A stretch of DNA of 64,000 nucleotides from Auanema rhodensis (taxonomy: Eukaryota > Nematoda > Chromadorea > Rhabditida > Rhabditidae). The notes below the pieces were generated by a model, which was not told the origin of the DNA, searched no databases, and was given only the letters and a program-made list of their open reading frames with translations. The position numbers and the translations under genes are program-made. The DNA is taken from assembly GCA_964057225.1 (NCBI GenBank), contig OZ059898.1, forward strand, positions 2,294,001 to 2,358,000, written 5' to 3'. Position 1 is the first letter of the stretch. Each line of letters starts with the position of its first letter. Below are positions 11,001 through 23,868 of the stretch, piece after piece.

Positions 11001-14000
11001 AGCGTTTCTCAATGTAGTATAGTGCATTCGATGCGGATTTTTAAGCTGCGTCGATCTGTGTTATCAGATTTGCGCTAGCTTAAAAATGCACCGAGATATC
11101 AACTGATATAAGTTCACACTTATATCCTCGATTTTCACCCTGAAGAATTAATTTTTTCGTTGAATAACATTGTCCATCGTCTTTGCCTTGAAAAAAGGAA
11201 TCTAAAAACATCTACTTTTTGCTAAATTATTTTGAAATTTTTTGAAAAAATTTTTGTCAAAATGTTTTTGGAAGCAATGTTGAGTGTACATGGAAACTCA
11301 ACATACACTAATGCATCATTTTTCAAACGATCATAACTAATTTTTGTATTAAGCGTTTCTCAATGTAGTATAGTGCATTCGATGCGGATTTTTAAGCTGC
11401 GTCGATCTGTGTTATCAGATTTGCGCTAGCTTAAAAATGCACCGAGATATCAACTGATATAAGTTCACACTTATATCCTCGATTTTCACCCTGAAGAATT
11501 AATTTTTTCGTTGAATAACATTGTCCATCGTCTTTGCCTTGAAAAAAGAAATCTAAAAACATCTACTTTTTGCTAAATTATTTTGAAATTTTTTGAAAAA
11601 ATTTTTGTCAAAATGTTTTTGGAAGCAATGTTGAGTGTACATGGAAACTCAACATACACTAATGCATCATTTTTCAAACGATCATAACTAATTTTTGTAT
11701 TAAGCGTTTCTCAATGTAGTATAGTGCATTCGATGCGGATTTTTAAGCTGCGTCGATCTGTGTTATCAGATTTGCGCTAGCTTAAAAATGCACGGAGATA
11801 TCAACTGATATAAGTTCACACTTATATCCTCGATTTTCACCCTGAAGAATTAATTTTTTTGTTGAATAACATTGTCCATCGTCTTTGCCTTGAAAAAAGG
11901 AATCTAAAAACATCTACTTTTTGCTAAATTATTTTGAAATTTTTTGAAAAAATTTTTGTCAAAATGTTTTTGGAAGCAATGTTGAGTGTACATGGAAACT
12001 CAACATACACTAATGCATCATTTTTCAAACGATCATAACTAATTTTTGTATTAAGCGTTTCTCAATGTAGCATAGTGCATTCGATGCAGATTTTTAAGCT
12101 GCGTCGATCTGTGTTATCAGATTTGCGCTAGCTTAAAAATGCACCGAGATATCAACTGATATAAGTTCACACTTATATCCTCGATTTTCACCCTGAAGAA
12201 TTAATTTTTTTGTTGAATAACATTGTCCATCGTCTTTGCCTTGAAAAAAGGAATCTAAAAACATCTACTTTTTGCTAAATTATTCTGAAATTTTTCGAAA
12301 AAATTTTTGTCAAAATGTTTTTGGAAGCAATGTTGAGTGTACATGGAAACTCAACATACACTAATGCATCATTTTTCAAACGATCATAACTAATTTTTGT
12401 ATTAAGCGTTTCTCAATGTAGTATAGTGCATTCGATGCGGATTTTTAAGCTGCGTCGATCTGTGTTATCAGATTTGCGCTAGCTTAAAAATGCACCGAGA
12501 TATCAACTGATATAAGTTCACACTTATATCCTCGATTTTCACCCTGAAGAATTAATTTTTTTGTTGAATAACATTGTCCATCGTCTTTGCCTTGAAAAAA
12601 GGAATCTAAAAACATCTACTTTTTGCTAAATTATTTTGAAATTTTTTGAAAAAATTTTTGTCAAAATGTTTTTGGAAGCAATGTTGAGTGTACATGGAAA
12701 CTCAACATACACTAATGCATCATTTTTCAAACGATCATAACTAATTTTTGTATTAAGCGTTTCTCAATGTAGCATAGTGCATTCGATGCAGATTTTTAAG
12801 CTGCGTCGATCTGTGTTATCAGATTTGCGCTAGCTTAAAAATGCACCGAGATATCAACTGATATAAGTTCACACTTATATCCTCGATTTTCACCCTGAAG
12901 AATTAATTTTTTTGTTGAATAACATTGTCCATCGTCTTTGCCTTGAAAAAAGGAATCTAAAAACATCTACTTTTTGCTAAATTATTCTGAAATTTTTCGA
13001 AAAAATTTTTGTCAAAATGTTTTTGGAAGCAATGTTGAGTGTACATGGAAACTCAACATACACTAATGCATCATTTTTCAAACGATCATAACTAATTTTT
13101 GTATTAAGCGTTTCTCAATGTAGTATAGTGCATTCGATGCGGATTTTTAAGCTGCGTCGATCTGTGTTATCAGATTTGCGCTAGCTTAAAAATGCACCGA
13201 GATATCAACTGATATAAGTTCACACTTATATCCTCGATTTTCACCCTGAAGAATTAATTTTTTTGTTGAATAACATTGTCCATCGTCTTTGCCTTGAAAA
13301 AAGGAATCTAAAAACATCTACTTTTTGCTAAATTATTTTGAAATTTTTCGAAAAAATTTTTGTCAAAATGTTTTTGGAAGCAATGTTGAGTGTACATGGA
13401 AACTCAACATACACTAATGCATCATTTTTCAAACGATCATAACTAATTTTTGTATTAAGCGTTTCTCAATGTAGTATAGTGCATTCGATGCGGATTTTTA
13501 AGCTGCGTCGATCTGTGTTATCAGATTTGCGCTAGCTTAAAAATGCACCGAGATATCAACTGATATAAGTTCACACTTATATCCTCGATTTTGACCCTGA
13601 AGAATTAATTTTTTCGTTGAATAACATTGTCCATCGTCTTTGCCTTGAAAAAAGGAATCTAAAAACATCTACTTTTTGCTAAATTATTTTGAAATTTTTC
13701 GAAAAAATTTTTGTCAAAATGTTTTTGGAAGCAATGTTGAGTGTACATGGAAACTCAACATACACTAATGCATCATTTTTCAAACGATCATAACTAATTT
13801 TTGTATTAAGCGTTTCTCAATGTAGTATAGTGCATTCGATGCGGATTTTTAAGCTGCGTCGATCTGTGTTATCAGATTTGTGCTAGCTTAAAAATGCACC
13901 GAGATATCAACTGATATAAGTTCACACTTATATCCTCGATTTTGACCCTGAAGAATTAATTTTTTCGTTGAATAACATTGTCCATCGTCTTTGCCTTGAA

Positions 14001-14742
14001 AAAAGGAATCTAAAAACATCTACTTTTTGCTAAATTATTTTGAAATTTTTCGAAAAAATTTTTGTCAAAATGTTTTTGGAAGCAATGTTGAGTGTACATG
14101 GAAACTCAACATACACTAATGCATCATTTTTCAAACGATCATAACTAATTTTTGTATTAAGCGTTTCTCAATGTAGTATAGTGCATTCGATGCGGATTTT
14201 TAAGCTGCGTCGATCTGTGTTATCAGATTTGCGCTAGCTTAAAAATGCACCGAGATATCAACTGATATAAGTTCACACTTATATCCTCGATTTTGACCCT
14301 GAAGAATTAATTTTTTCGTTGAATAACATTGTCCATCGTCTTTGCCTTGAAAAAAGGAATCTAAAAACATCTACTTTTTGCTAAATTATTTTGAAATTTT
14401 TCGAAAAAATTTTTGTCAAAATGTTTTTGGAAGCAATGTTGAGTGTACATGGAAACTCAACATACACTAATGCATCATTTTTCAAACGATCATAACTAAT
14501 TTTTGTATTAAGCGTTTCTCAATGTAGTATAGTGCATTCGATGCGGATTTTTAAGCTGCGTCGATCTGTGTTATCAGATTTGCGCTAGCTTAAAAATGCA
14601 CCGAGATATCAACTGATATAAGTTCACACTTATATCCTCGATTTTGACCCTGAAGAATTAATTTTTTCGTTGAATAACATTGTCCATCGTCTTTGCCTTG
14701 AAAAAAGGAATCTAAAAACATCTACTTTTTTCTAAATTATTT
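8074..14742. repeat. Right copy of the segmental duplication, M24-M42
   Basis: The partners of the left copy are M24 (GCCGTG, G at 8380, exactly 16 monomers on), M27 (r109 change, 17 on), M35 and M37 (catagt/gcaga, 22 on), M40 (C192T) and M42 (tttttctaaatt, 21 on). The offset changes from 16 to 17, 22 and 21 monomers. This copy has therefore gained about six monomers and lost one relative to the left copy. M26, with a private attag change, is one likely inserted copy. Confidence 0.75.
11935..13338. repeat. Dimeric higher-order repeat M35-M38 (2 x 702 bp)
   Basis: M35 and M37 carry the same five marks as M13 and M15 and alternate with M36 and M38. The set lies exactly 22 monomers (7,722 bp) downstream of M13-M16. 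The preceding M33 and M34 carry only C11T, so they look like partial or intermediate versions of the odd-numbered member. Confidence 0.8.
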
Positions 14743-15795
14743 TGAAATTTTTCGAAAAAATTTTTGTCAAAATGTTTTTGGAAGCAATGTTGAGTGTACA
14801 TGGAAACTCAACATACACTAATGCATCATTTTTCAAACGATCATAACTAATTTTTGTATTAAGCGTTTCTCAATGTAGTATAGTGCATTCGATGCGGATT
14901 TTTAAGCTGCGTCGATCTGTGTTATCAGATTTGCGCTAGCTTAAAAATGCACCGAGATATCAACTGATATAAGTTCACACTTATATCCTCGATTTTGACC
15001 CTGAAGAATTAATTTTTTCGTTGAATAACATTGTCCATCGTCTTTGCCTTGAAAAAAGGAATCTAAAAACATCTACTTTTTGCTAAATTATTTTGAAATT
15101 TTTCGAAAAAATTTTTGTCAAAATGTTTTTGGAAGCAATGTTGAGTGTACATGGAAACTCAACATACACTAATGCATCATTTTTCAAACGATCATAACTA
15201 ATTTTTGTATTAAGCGTTTCTCAATGTAGTATAGTGCATTCGATGCGGATTTTTAAGCTGCGTCGATCTGTGTTATCAGATTTGCGCTAGCTTAAAAATG
15301 CACCGAGATATCAACTGATATAAGTTCACACTTATATCCTCGATTTTGACCCTGACGAATTAATTTTTTCGTTGAATAACATTGTCCATCGTCTTTGCCT
15401 TGAAAAAAGGAATCTAAAAACATCTACTTTTTGCTAAATTATTTTGAAATTTTTCGAAAAAATTTTTGTCAAAATGTTTTTGGAAGCAATGTTGAGTGTA
15501 CATGGAAACTCAACATACACTAATGCATCATTTTTCAAACGATCATAACTAATTTTTGTATTAAGCGTTTCTCAATGTAGTATAGTGCATTCGATGCGGA
15601 TTTTTAAGCTGCGTCGATCTGTGTTATCAGATTTGCGCTAGCTTAAAAATGCACCGAGATATCAACTGATATAAGTTCACACTTATATCCTCGATTTTCA
15701 CCCTGAAGAAATAATTTTTTCGTTGAATAACATTGTCCATCGTCTTTGCCTTAAAAAAAGGAATCTAAAAACATCTACTTTTTGCTAAATTATTT

Positions 15796-17550
15796 TGAAA
15801 TTTTTCGAAAAAATTTTTGTCAAAATGTTTTTGGAAGCAATGTTGAGTGTACATGGAAACTCAACATACACTAATGCATCATTTTTCAAACGATCATAAC
15901 TAATTTTTGTATTAAGCGTTTCTCAATGTAGTATAGTGCATTCGATGCGGATTTTTAAGCTGCGTCGATCTGTGTTATCAGATTTGCGCTAGCTTAAAAA
16001 TGCACCGAGATATCAACTGATATAAGTTCACACTTATATCCTCGATTTTCACCCTGAAGAAATAATTTTTTCGTTGAATAACATTGTCCATCGTCTTTGC
16101 CTTAAAAAAAGGAATCTAAAAACATCTACTTTTTGCTAAATTATTTTGAAATTTTTCGAAAAAATTTTTGTCAAAATGTTTTTGGAAGCAATGTTGAGTG
16201 TACATGGAAACTCAACATACACTAATGCATCATTTTTCAAACGATCATAACTAATTTTTGTATTAAGCGTTTCTCAATGTAGTTTAGTGCATTCGATGCG
16301 GATTTTTTAGCTGCGTCGATCTGTGTTATCAGATTTGCGCTAGCTTAAAAATGTATCGAGATATCAACTGATATAAGTTCACACTTATATCCTCGATTTT
16401 CACCCTGAAGAATTAATTTTTTCGTTGAATAACATTGTCCATCGTCTTTGCCTTGAAAAAAGGAATCTAAAAACATCCACTTTTCGCTAAATTATTTTGA
16501 AATTTTTCGAAAAAATTTTCGTCAAAATGTTTTTGGAAGCAATGTTGAGTGTACATGGAAACTCAACATACACTAATGCATCATTTTTCAAACGATCATA
16601 ACTAATTTTTGTATTAAGCGTTTCTCAATGTAGTATAGTGCATTCGATGCGGATTTTTAAGCTGCGTCGATCTGTGTTATCAGATTTGCGCTAGCTTAAA
16701 AATGTACCGAGATATCAACTGATATAAGTTCACACTTATATCCTCGATTTTCACCCTGAAGAAATAATTTTTTCGTTGAATAACATTGTCCATCGTCTTT
16801 GCCTTGAAAAAAGGAATCTAAAAACATCTACTTTTTGCTAAATTATTTTGAAATTTTTCGAAAAAATTTTTGTCAAAATGTTTTTGGAAGCAATGTTGAG
16901 TGTACATGAAAACTCAACATACACTAATGCATCATTTTTCAAACGATCATAACTAATTTTTGTATTAAGTTTTTCTCAATGTAGTATAGTGCATTCGATG
17001 CGGATTTTTAAGCTGCGTCGATCTGTGTTATCAGATTTGCGCTAGCTTAAAAATGCACCGAGATATCAACTGATATAAGTTCACACTTATATCCTCGATT
17101 TTCACCCTGAAGAAATAATTTTTTCGTTGAATAACATTGTCCATCGTCTTTGCCTTGAAAAAAGGAATCTAAAAACATCTACTTTTTGCTAAATTATTTT
17201 GAAATTTTTCGAAAAAATTTTTGTCAAAATGTTTTTGGAAGCAATGTTGAGTGTACATGGAAACTCAACATACACTAATGCATCATTTTTCAAACGATCA
17301 TAACTAATTTCTGTATTAAGCGTTTCTCAATGTAGTATAGTGCATTCGATGTGGATTTTTAAGCTGCGTCGATCTGTGTTATCAGATTTGCGCTAGCTTA
17401 AAAATGCACCGAGATATCAACTGATATAAGTTCACACTTATATCCTCGATTTTCACCCTGAAGAATTAATTTTTTCGTTGAATAACATTGTCCATCGGCT
17501 TTGCCTTGAAAAATGGAATCTAAAAACATCTACTTTTTGCTAAATTATTT
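15796..17550. repeat. Five-monomer series M46-M50, first copy
   Basis: The order is: gaaataa with ccttaaaa (M46); agtttag, A162T, tgtatcg and catccac (M47); ttttcgtc with tgtaccg (M48); catgaaaac with an altered r121-r125 (M49); cggcttt with aatgg (M50). The same order recurs as M61-M65 (15 monomers, 5,265 bp later) and M73-M77. M50 has two private changes, at r110 and r153. Confidence 0.8.
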
Positions 17551-19656
17551 TGAAATTTTTCGAAAAAATTTTTGTCAAAATGTTTTTGGAAGCAATGTTG
17601 AGTGTACATGGAAACTCAACATACACTAATGCATCATTTTTCAAACGATTATAACTAATTTTTGTATCAAGCGTTTCTCAATGTAGTATAGTGCATTCGA
17701 TGCGGATGTTTAAGCTGCGTCGATCTGTGTTATCAGATTTGCGCTAGCTTAAAAATGTACCGAGATATCAACTGATATAAGTTCACACTTACATCCTCGA
17801 TTTTCACCCTGAAGAATTAATTTTTTCGTTGAATAACATTGTCCATCGTCTTTGCCTTGAAAAATGGAATCTAAAAACATCTACTTTTTGCTGAATTATT
17901 TTGAAATTTTTCGAAAAAATTTTTGTCAAAATGTTTTTGGAAGCAATGTTGAGTGTACATGGAAACTCAACATACACTAATGCATCATTTTTCAAACGAT
18001 CATAACTAATTTTTGTATCAAGTGTTTCTCAATGTAGTATAGTGCATTCGATGCGGATTTTTAAGCTGCGTCGATCTGTGTTATCAGATTTGCGCTAGCT
18101 TAAAAATGCACCGAGATATCAACTGATATAAGTTCACACATATATACCCGATTTTCACCCTGAAGAATTAATTTTTTCGTTGAATAACATTGTCCATCGT
18201 CTTTGCCTTGAAAAAAGGAATCTAAAAACATCTACTTTTTGCTAAATTATCTTGAAATTTTTCGAAAAAATTTTTGTCAAAATGTTTTTGGAAGCAATGT
18301 TGAGTGTACATGGAAACTCAACATACACTAATGCATCATTTTTCAAACGATCATAACTAATTTTTGTATTAAGCGTTTCTCAATGTAGTATAGTGCATTC
18401 GATGCGGATTTTTAAGCTGCGTCGATCTGTGTTATCAGATTTGCGCTAGCTTAAAAATGCACCGAGATATCAACTGATATAAGTTCACACTTATATCCTC
18501 GATTTTCACCCTGAAGAATTAATTTTTTCGTTGAATAACATTGTCCATCGGCTTTGCCTTGAAAAATGGAATCTAAAAACATCTACTTTTTGCTAAATTA
18601 TTTTGAAATTTTTCGAAAAAATTTTTGTCAAAATGTTTTTGGAAGCAATGTTGAGTGTACATGGAAACTCAACATACACTAATGCATCATTTTTCAAACG
18701 ATCATAACTAATTTTTGTATTAAGCGTTTCTCAATGTAGTATAGTGCATTCGATGCGGATTTTTAAGCTGCGTCGATCTGTGTTATCAGATTTGCGCTAG
18801 CTTAAAAATGCACCGAGATATCAACTGATATAAGTTCACACTTATATCCTCGATTTTCACCCTGAAGAAATAATTTTTTCGTTGAATAACATTGTCCATC
18901 GTCTTTGCCTTGAAAAAAGGAATCTAAAAACATCTACATTTTGCTAAATTATTATGAAATTTTTCGAAAAAATTTTTGTCAAAATGTTTTTGGAAGCAAT
19001 GTTGAGTGTACATGGAAACTCAACATACACTAATGCATCATTTTTCAAACGATCATAACTAATTTTTGTATTAAGCGTTTCTCAATGTAGTATAGTGCAT
19101 TCGATGCGGATTTTTAAGCTGCGTCGATCTGTGTTATCAGATTTGCGCTAGCTTAAAAATGTACCGAGATATCAACTGATATAAGTTCACACTTACATCC
19201 TCGATTTTCACCCTGAAGAATTAATTTTTTCGTTGAATAACATTGTCCATCGTCTTTGCCTTGAAAAATGGAATCTAAAAACATCTACTTTTTGCTGAAT
19301 TATTTTGAAATTTTTCGAAAAAATTTTTGTCAAAATGTTTTTGGAAGCAATGTTGAGTGTACATGGAAACTCAACATACACTAATGCATCATTTTTCAAA
19401 CGATCATAACTAATTTTTGTATCAAGTGTTTCTCAATGTAGTATAGTGCATTCGATGCGGATTTTTAAGCTGCGTCGATCTGTGTTATCAGATTTGCGCT
19501 AGCTTAAAAATGCACCGAGATATCAACTGATATAAGTTCACACATATATACCCGATTTTCACCCTGAAGAATTAATTTTTTCGTTGAATAACATTGTCCA
19601 TCGTCTTTGCCTTGAAAAAAGGAATCTAAAAACATCTACTTTTTGCTAAATTATCT
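17551..19656. repeat. Repeated pair M51-M52 and M55-M56
   Basis: M51 and M55 share tgtaccg, cttacatcc, aatgg and ctgaatt (A343G). M52 and M56 share caagtg, cacatatataccc and an attatctt end. The pair recurs at an offset of 4 monomers (1,404 bp), with M53 (cggcttt) and M54 between. M51 alone also has C100T and a ggatgttt change. The ataccc mark is not seen again until M155, about 34 kb downstream. Confidence 0.75.
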
Positions 19657-21060
19657 TGAAATTTTTCGAAAAAATTTTTGTCAAAATGTTTTTGGAAGCA
19701 ATGTTGAGTGTACATGGAAACTCAACATACACTAATGCATCATTTTTCAAACGATCATAACTAATTTTTGTATTGAGCGTTTTTCAATGTAGTATAGTGC
19801 ATTCGATGCGGATTTTTAAGCTGCGTCGATCTGTGTTATCAGATTTGCGCTAGCTTAAAAATGCACCGAGATATCAACTGATATAAGTTCACACTTATAT
19901 CCTCGATTTTCACCCTGAAGAATTAATTTTTTCGTTGAATAACATTGTCCATCGTCTTTGCCTTGAAAAAAGGAATCTAAAAACATCTACTTTTCGCTAA
20001 ATTATTCTGAAATTTTTCGAAAAAATTTTTGTCAAAATGTTTTTGGAAGCAATGTTGAGTGTACATGGAAACTCAACATACACTAATGCATCATTTTTCA
20101 AACGATCATAACTAATTTTTGTATTAAGCGTTTCTCAATGTAGTATAGTGCATTCGATGCGGATTTTTAAGCTGCGTCGATCTGTGTTATCAGATTTGCG
20201 CTAGCTCAAAAATGTACCGAGATATCAACTGATATAAGTTCACACTTATATCCTCGATTTTCACCCTGAAGAATTAATTTTTTCGTTGAATAACATTGTC
20301 CATCGTCTTTGCCTTGAAAAAAGGAATCTAAAAACATCTACTTTTCGCTAAATTATTTTGAAATTTTTCGAAAAAATTTTTGTCAAAATGTTTTTGGAAG
20401 CAATGTTGAGTGTACATGGAAACTCAACATACACTAATGCATCATTTTTCAAACGATCATAACTAATTTTTGTATTAAGCGTTTCTCAATGTAGTATAGT
20501 GCATTCGATGCGGATTTTTAAGCTGCGTCGATCTGTGTTATCAGATTTGCGCTAGCTTAAAAATGTACCGAGATATCAACTGATATAAGTTCACACTTAT
20601 ATCCTCGATTTTCACCCTGAAGAATTAATTTTTTCGTTGAATAACATTGTCCATCGTCTTTGCCTTGAAAAAAGGAATCTAAAAACATCTACTTTTCGCT
20701 AAATTATTCTGAAATTTTTCGAAAAAATTTTTGTCAAAATGTTTTTGGAAGCAATGTTGAGTGTACATGGAAACTCAGCATACACTAATGCATCATTTTT
20801 CAAACGATCATAACTAATTTTTGTATTAAGCGTTTCTCAATGTAGTATAGTGCATTCGATGCGGATTTTTAAGCTGCGTCGATCTGTGTTATCAGATTTG
20901 CGCTAGCTTAAAAATGCACCGAGATATCAACTGATATAAGTTCACACTTATATCCTCGATTTTCACCCTGAAGAATTAATTTTTTCGTTGAATAACATTG
21001 TCCATCGTCTTTGCCTTGAAAAAAGGAATCTAAAAACATCTACTTTTCGCTAAATTATTT

Positions 21061-23868
21061 TGAAATTTTTCGAAAAAATTTTTGTCAAAATGTTTTTGGA
21101 AGCAATGTTGAGTGTACATGGAAACTCAACATACACTAATGCATCATTTTTCAAACGATCATAACTAATTTTTGTATTAAGCGTTTCTCAATGTAGTATA
21201 GTGCATTCGATGCGGATTTTTAAGCTGCGTCGATCTGTGTTATCAGATTTGCGCTAGCTTAAAAATGCACCGAGATATCAACTGATATAAGTTCACACTT
21301 ATATCCTCGATTTTCACCCTGAAGAAATAATTTTTTCGTTGAATAACATTGTCCATCGTCTTTGCCTTAAAAAAAGGAATCTAAAAACATCTACTTTTTG
21401 CTAAATTATTTTGAAATTTTTCGAAAAAATTTTTGTCAAAATGTTTTTGGAAGCAATGTTGAGTGTACATGGAAACTCAACATACACTAATGCATCATTT
21501 TTCAAACGATCATAACTAATTTTTGTATTAAGCGTTTCTCAATGTAGTTTAGTGCATTCGATGCGGATTTTTTAGCTGCGTCGATCTGTGTTATCAGATT
21601 TGCGCTAGCTTAAAAATGTATCGAGATATCAACTGATATAAGTTCACACTTATATCCTCGATTTTCACCCTGAAGAATTAATTTTTTCTTTGAATAACAT
21701 TGTCCATCGTCTTTGCCTTGAAAAAAGGAATCTAAAAACATCCACTTTTCGCTAAATTATTTTGAAATTTTTCGAAAAAATTTTCGTCAAAATGTTTTTG
21801 GAAGCAATGTTGAGTGTACATGGAAACTCAACATACACTAATGCATCATTTTTCAAACGATCATAACTAATTTTTGTATTAAGCGTTTCTCAATGTAGTA
21901 TAGTGCATTCGATGCGGATTTTTAAGCTGCGTCGATCTGTGTTATCAGATTTGCGCTAGCTTAAAAATGTACCGAGATATCAACTGATATAAGTTCACAC
22001 TTATATCCTCGATTTTCACCCTGAAGAAATAATTTTTTCGTTGAATAACATTGTCCATCGTCTTTGCCTTGAAAAAAGGAATCTAAAAACATCTACTTTT
22101 CGCTAAATTATTTTGAAATTTTTCGAAAAAATTTTTGTCAAAATGTTTTTGGAAGCAATGTTGAGTGTACATGAAAACTCAACATACACTAATGCATCAT
22201 TTTTCAAACGATCATAACTAATTTTTGTATTAAGCTTTTCTCAATGTAGTATAGTGCATTCGATGCGGATTTTTAAGCTGCGTCGATCTGTGTTATCAGA
22301 TTTGCGCTAGCTTAAAAATGCACCGAGATATCAACTGATATAAGTTCACACTTATATCCTCGATTTTCACCCTGAAGAAATAATTTTTTCGTTGAATAAC
22401 ATTGTCCATCGTCTTTGCCTTAAAAAAAGGAATCTAAAAACATCTACTTTTTGCTAAATTATTTTGAAATTTTTCGAAAAAATTTTTGTCAAAATGTTTT
22501 TGGAAGCAATGTTGAGTGTACATGGAAACTCAACATACACTAATGCATCATTTTTCAAACGATCATAACTAATTTTTGTATTAAGCGTTTCTCAATGTAG
22601 TATAGTGCATTCGATGCGGATTTTTAAGCTGCGTCGATCTGTGTTATCAGATTTGCGCTAGCTTACAAATGCACCGAGATATCAACTGATATAAGTTCAC
22701 ACTTATATCCTCGATTTTCACCCTGAAGAATTAATTTTTTCGTTGAATAACATTGTCCATCGGCTTTGCCTTGAAAAATGGAATCTAAAAACATCTACTT
22801 TTTGCTAAATTATTTTGAAATTTTACGAAAAAATTTTTGTCAAAATGTTTTTGGAAGCAATGTTGAGTGTACATGGAAACTCAACATACACTAATGCATC
22901 ATTTTTCAAACGATCATAACTAATTTTTGTATTAAGCGTTTCTCAATGTAGTATAGTTCATTCGATGCGGATTTTTAAGCTGCGTCGATCTGTGTTATCA
23001 GATTTGCGCTAGCTTAAAAATGCACCGAGATATCAACTGATATAAGTTCACACTTATATCCTCGATTTTCACCCTGAAGAAATAATTTTTTCGTTGAATA
23101 ACATTGTCCATCGTCTTTGCCTTGAAAAAAGGAATCTAAAAACATCTACTTTTTGCTAAATTATTTTGAAATTTTTTGAAAAAATTTTTGTCAAAATGTT
23201 TTTGGAAGCAATGTTGAGTGTACATGGAAACTCAACATACACTAATGCATCATTTTTCAAACGATCATAACTAATTTTTGTATTAAGCGTTTCTCAATGT
23301 AGTTTAGTGCATTCGATGCGGATTTTTTAGCTGCGTCGATCTGTGTTATCAGATTTGCGCTAGCTTAAAAATGTACCGAGATATCAACTGATATAAGTTC
23401 ACACTTATATCCTCGATTTTCACCCTGAAGAATTAATTTTTTCGTTGAATAACATTGTCCATCGTCTTTGCCTTGAAAAAAGGAATCTAAAAACATCTAC
23501 TTTTCGCTAAATTATTTTGAAATTTTTCGAAAAAATTTTTGTCAAAATGTTTTTGGAAGCAATGTTGAGTGTACATGGAAACTCAACATACACTAATGCA
23601 TCATTTTTCAAACGATCATAACTAATTTTTGTATTAAGCGTTCTTCAATGTAGTATAGTGCATTCGATGCGGATTTTTAAGCTGCGTCGATCTGTGTTAT
23701 CAGATTTGCGCTAGCTGAAAAATGCACCGAGATATCAACTGATATAAGTTCACACTTATATCCTCGATTTTCACCCTGAAGAATTAATTTTTTCGTTGAA
23801 TAACATTGTCCATCGTCTTTGCCTTGAAAAAAGGAATCTAAAAACATCTACTTTTCGCTAAATTATTT
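21061..23868. repeat. 8-monomer higher-order repeat copy 1, M61-M68 (2,808 bp)
   Basis: The eight members are distinct. M61 has gaaataa and ccttaaaa; M62 has agtttag, A162T and tgtatcg; M63 has ttttcgtc; M64 has catgaaaac and aagctttt; M65 has cggcttt; M66 has ttttacga; M67 has agtttag with tgtaccg; M68 has cgttcttc with ctgaaaaat. M73-M80 repeats the same order. M62 has a private change (ttcttt), M65 has cttacaaat and M66 has tagttcatt. Confidence 0.85.

Larger units (their letters stand above)
1..15444. repeat. Region A: uniform subarray, M1-M44
   Basis: These 44 monomers are the most homogeneous part of the window. Their hallmark is C255G (TTTTGACCC), present in many copies from M5 to M44 and not seen after 15444. 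Other local marks are C277T (seven T before GTTG), C11T and C192T. The cttttcgct (T339C), gaaataa (T267A) and cggtcttc marks typical of later regions are absent. A large duplicated segment and a dimer-based higher-order repeat lie inside. No coding sequence was found. Confidence 0.85.

Noticed and set aside
17804-17995. 63-codon minus-strand open frame, and its nine copies elsewhere
   Set aside because: It lies inside the satellite unit, is interrupted by a TAG stop in most monomers, exists only through A343G, and shows no domain or initiation context. I treat it as chance, not a gene.
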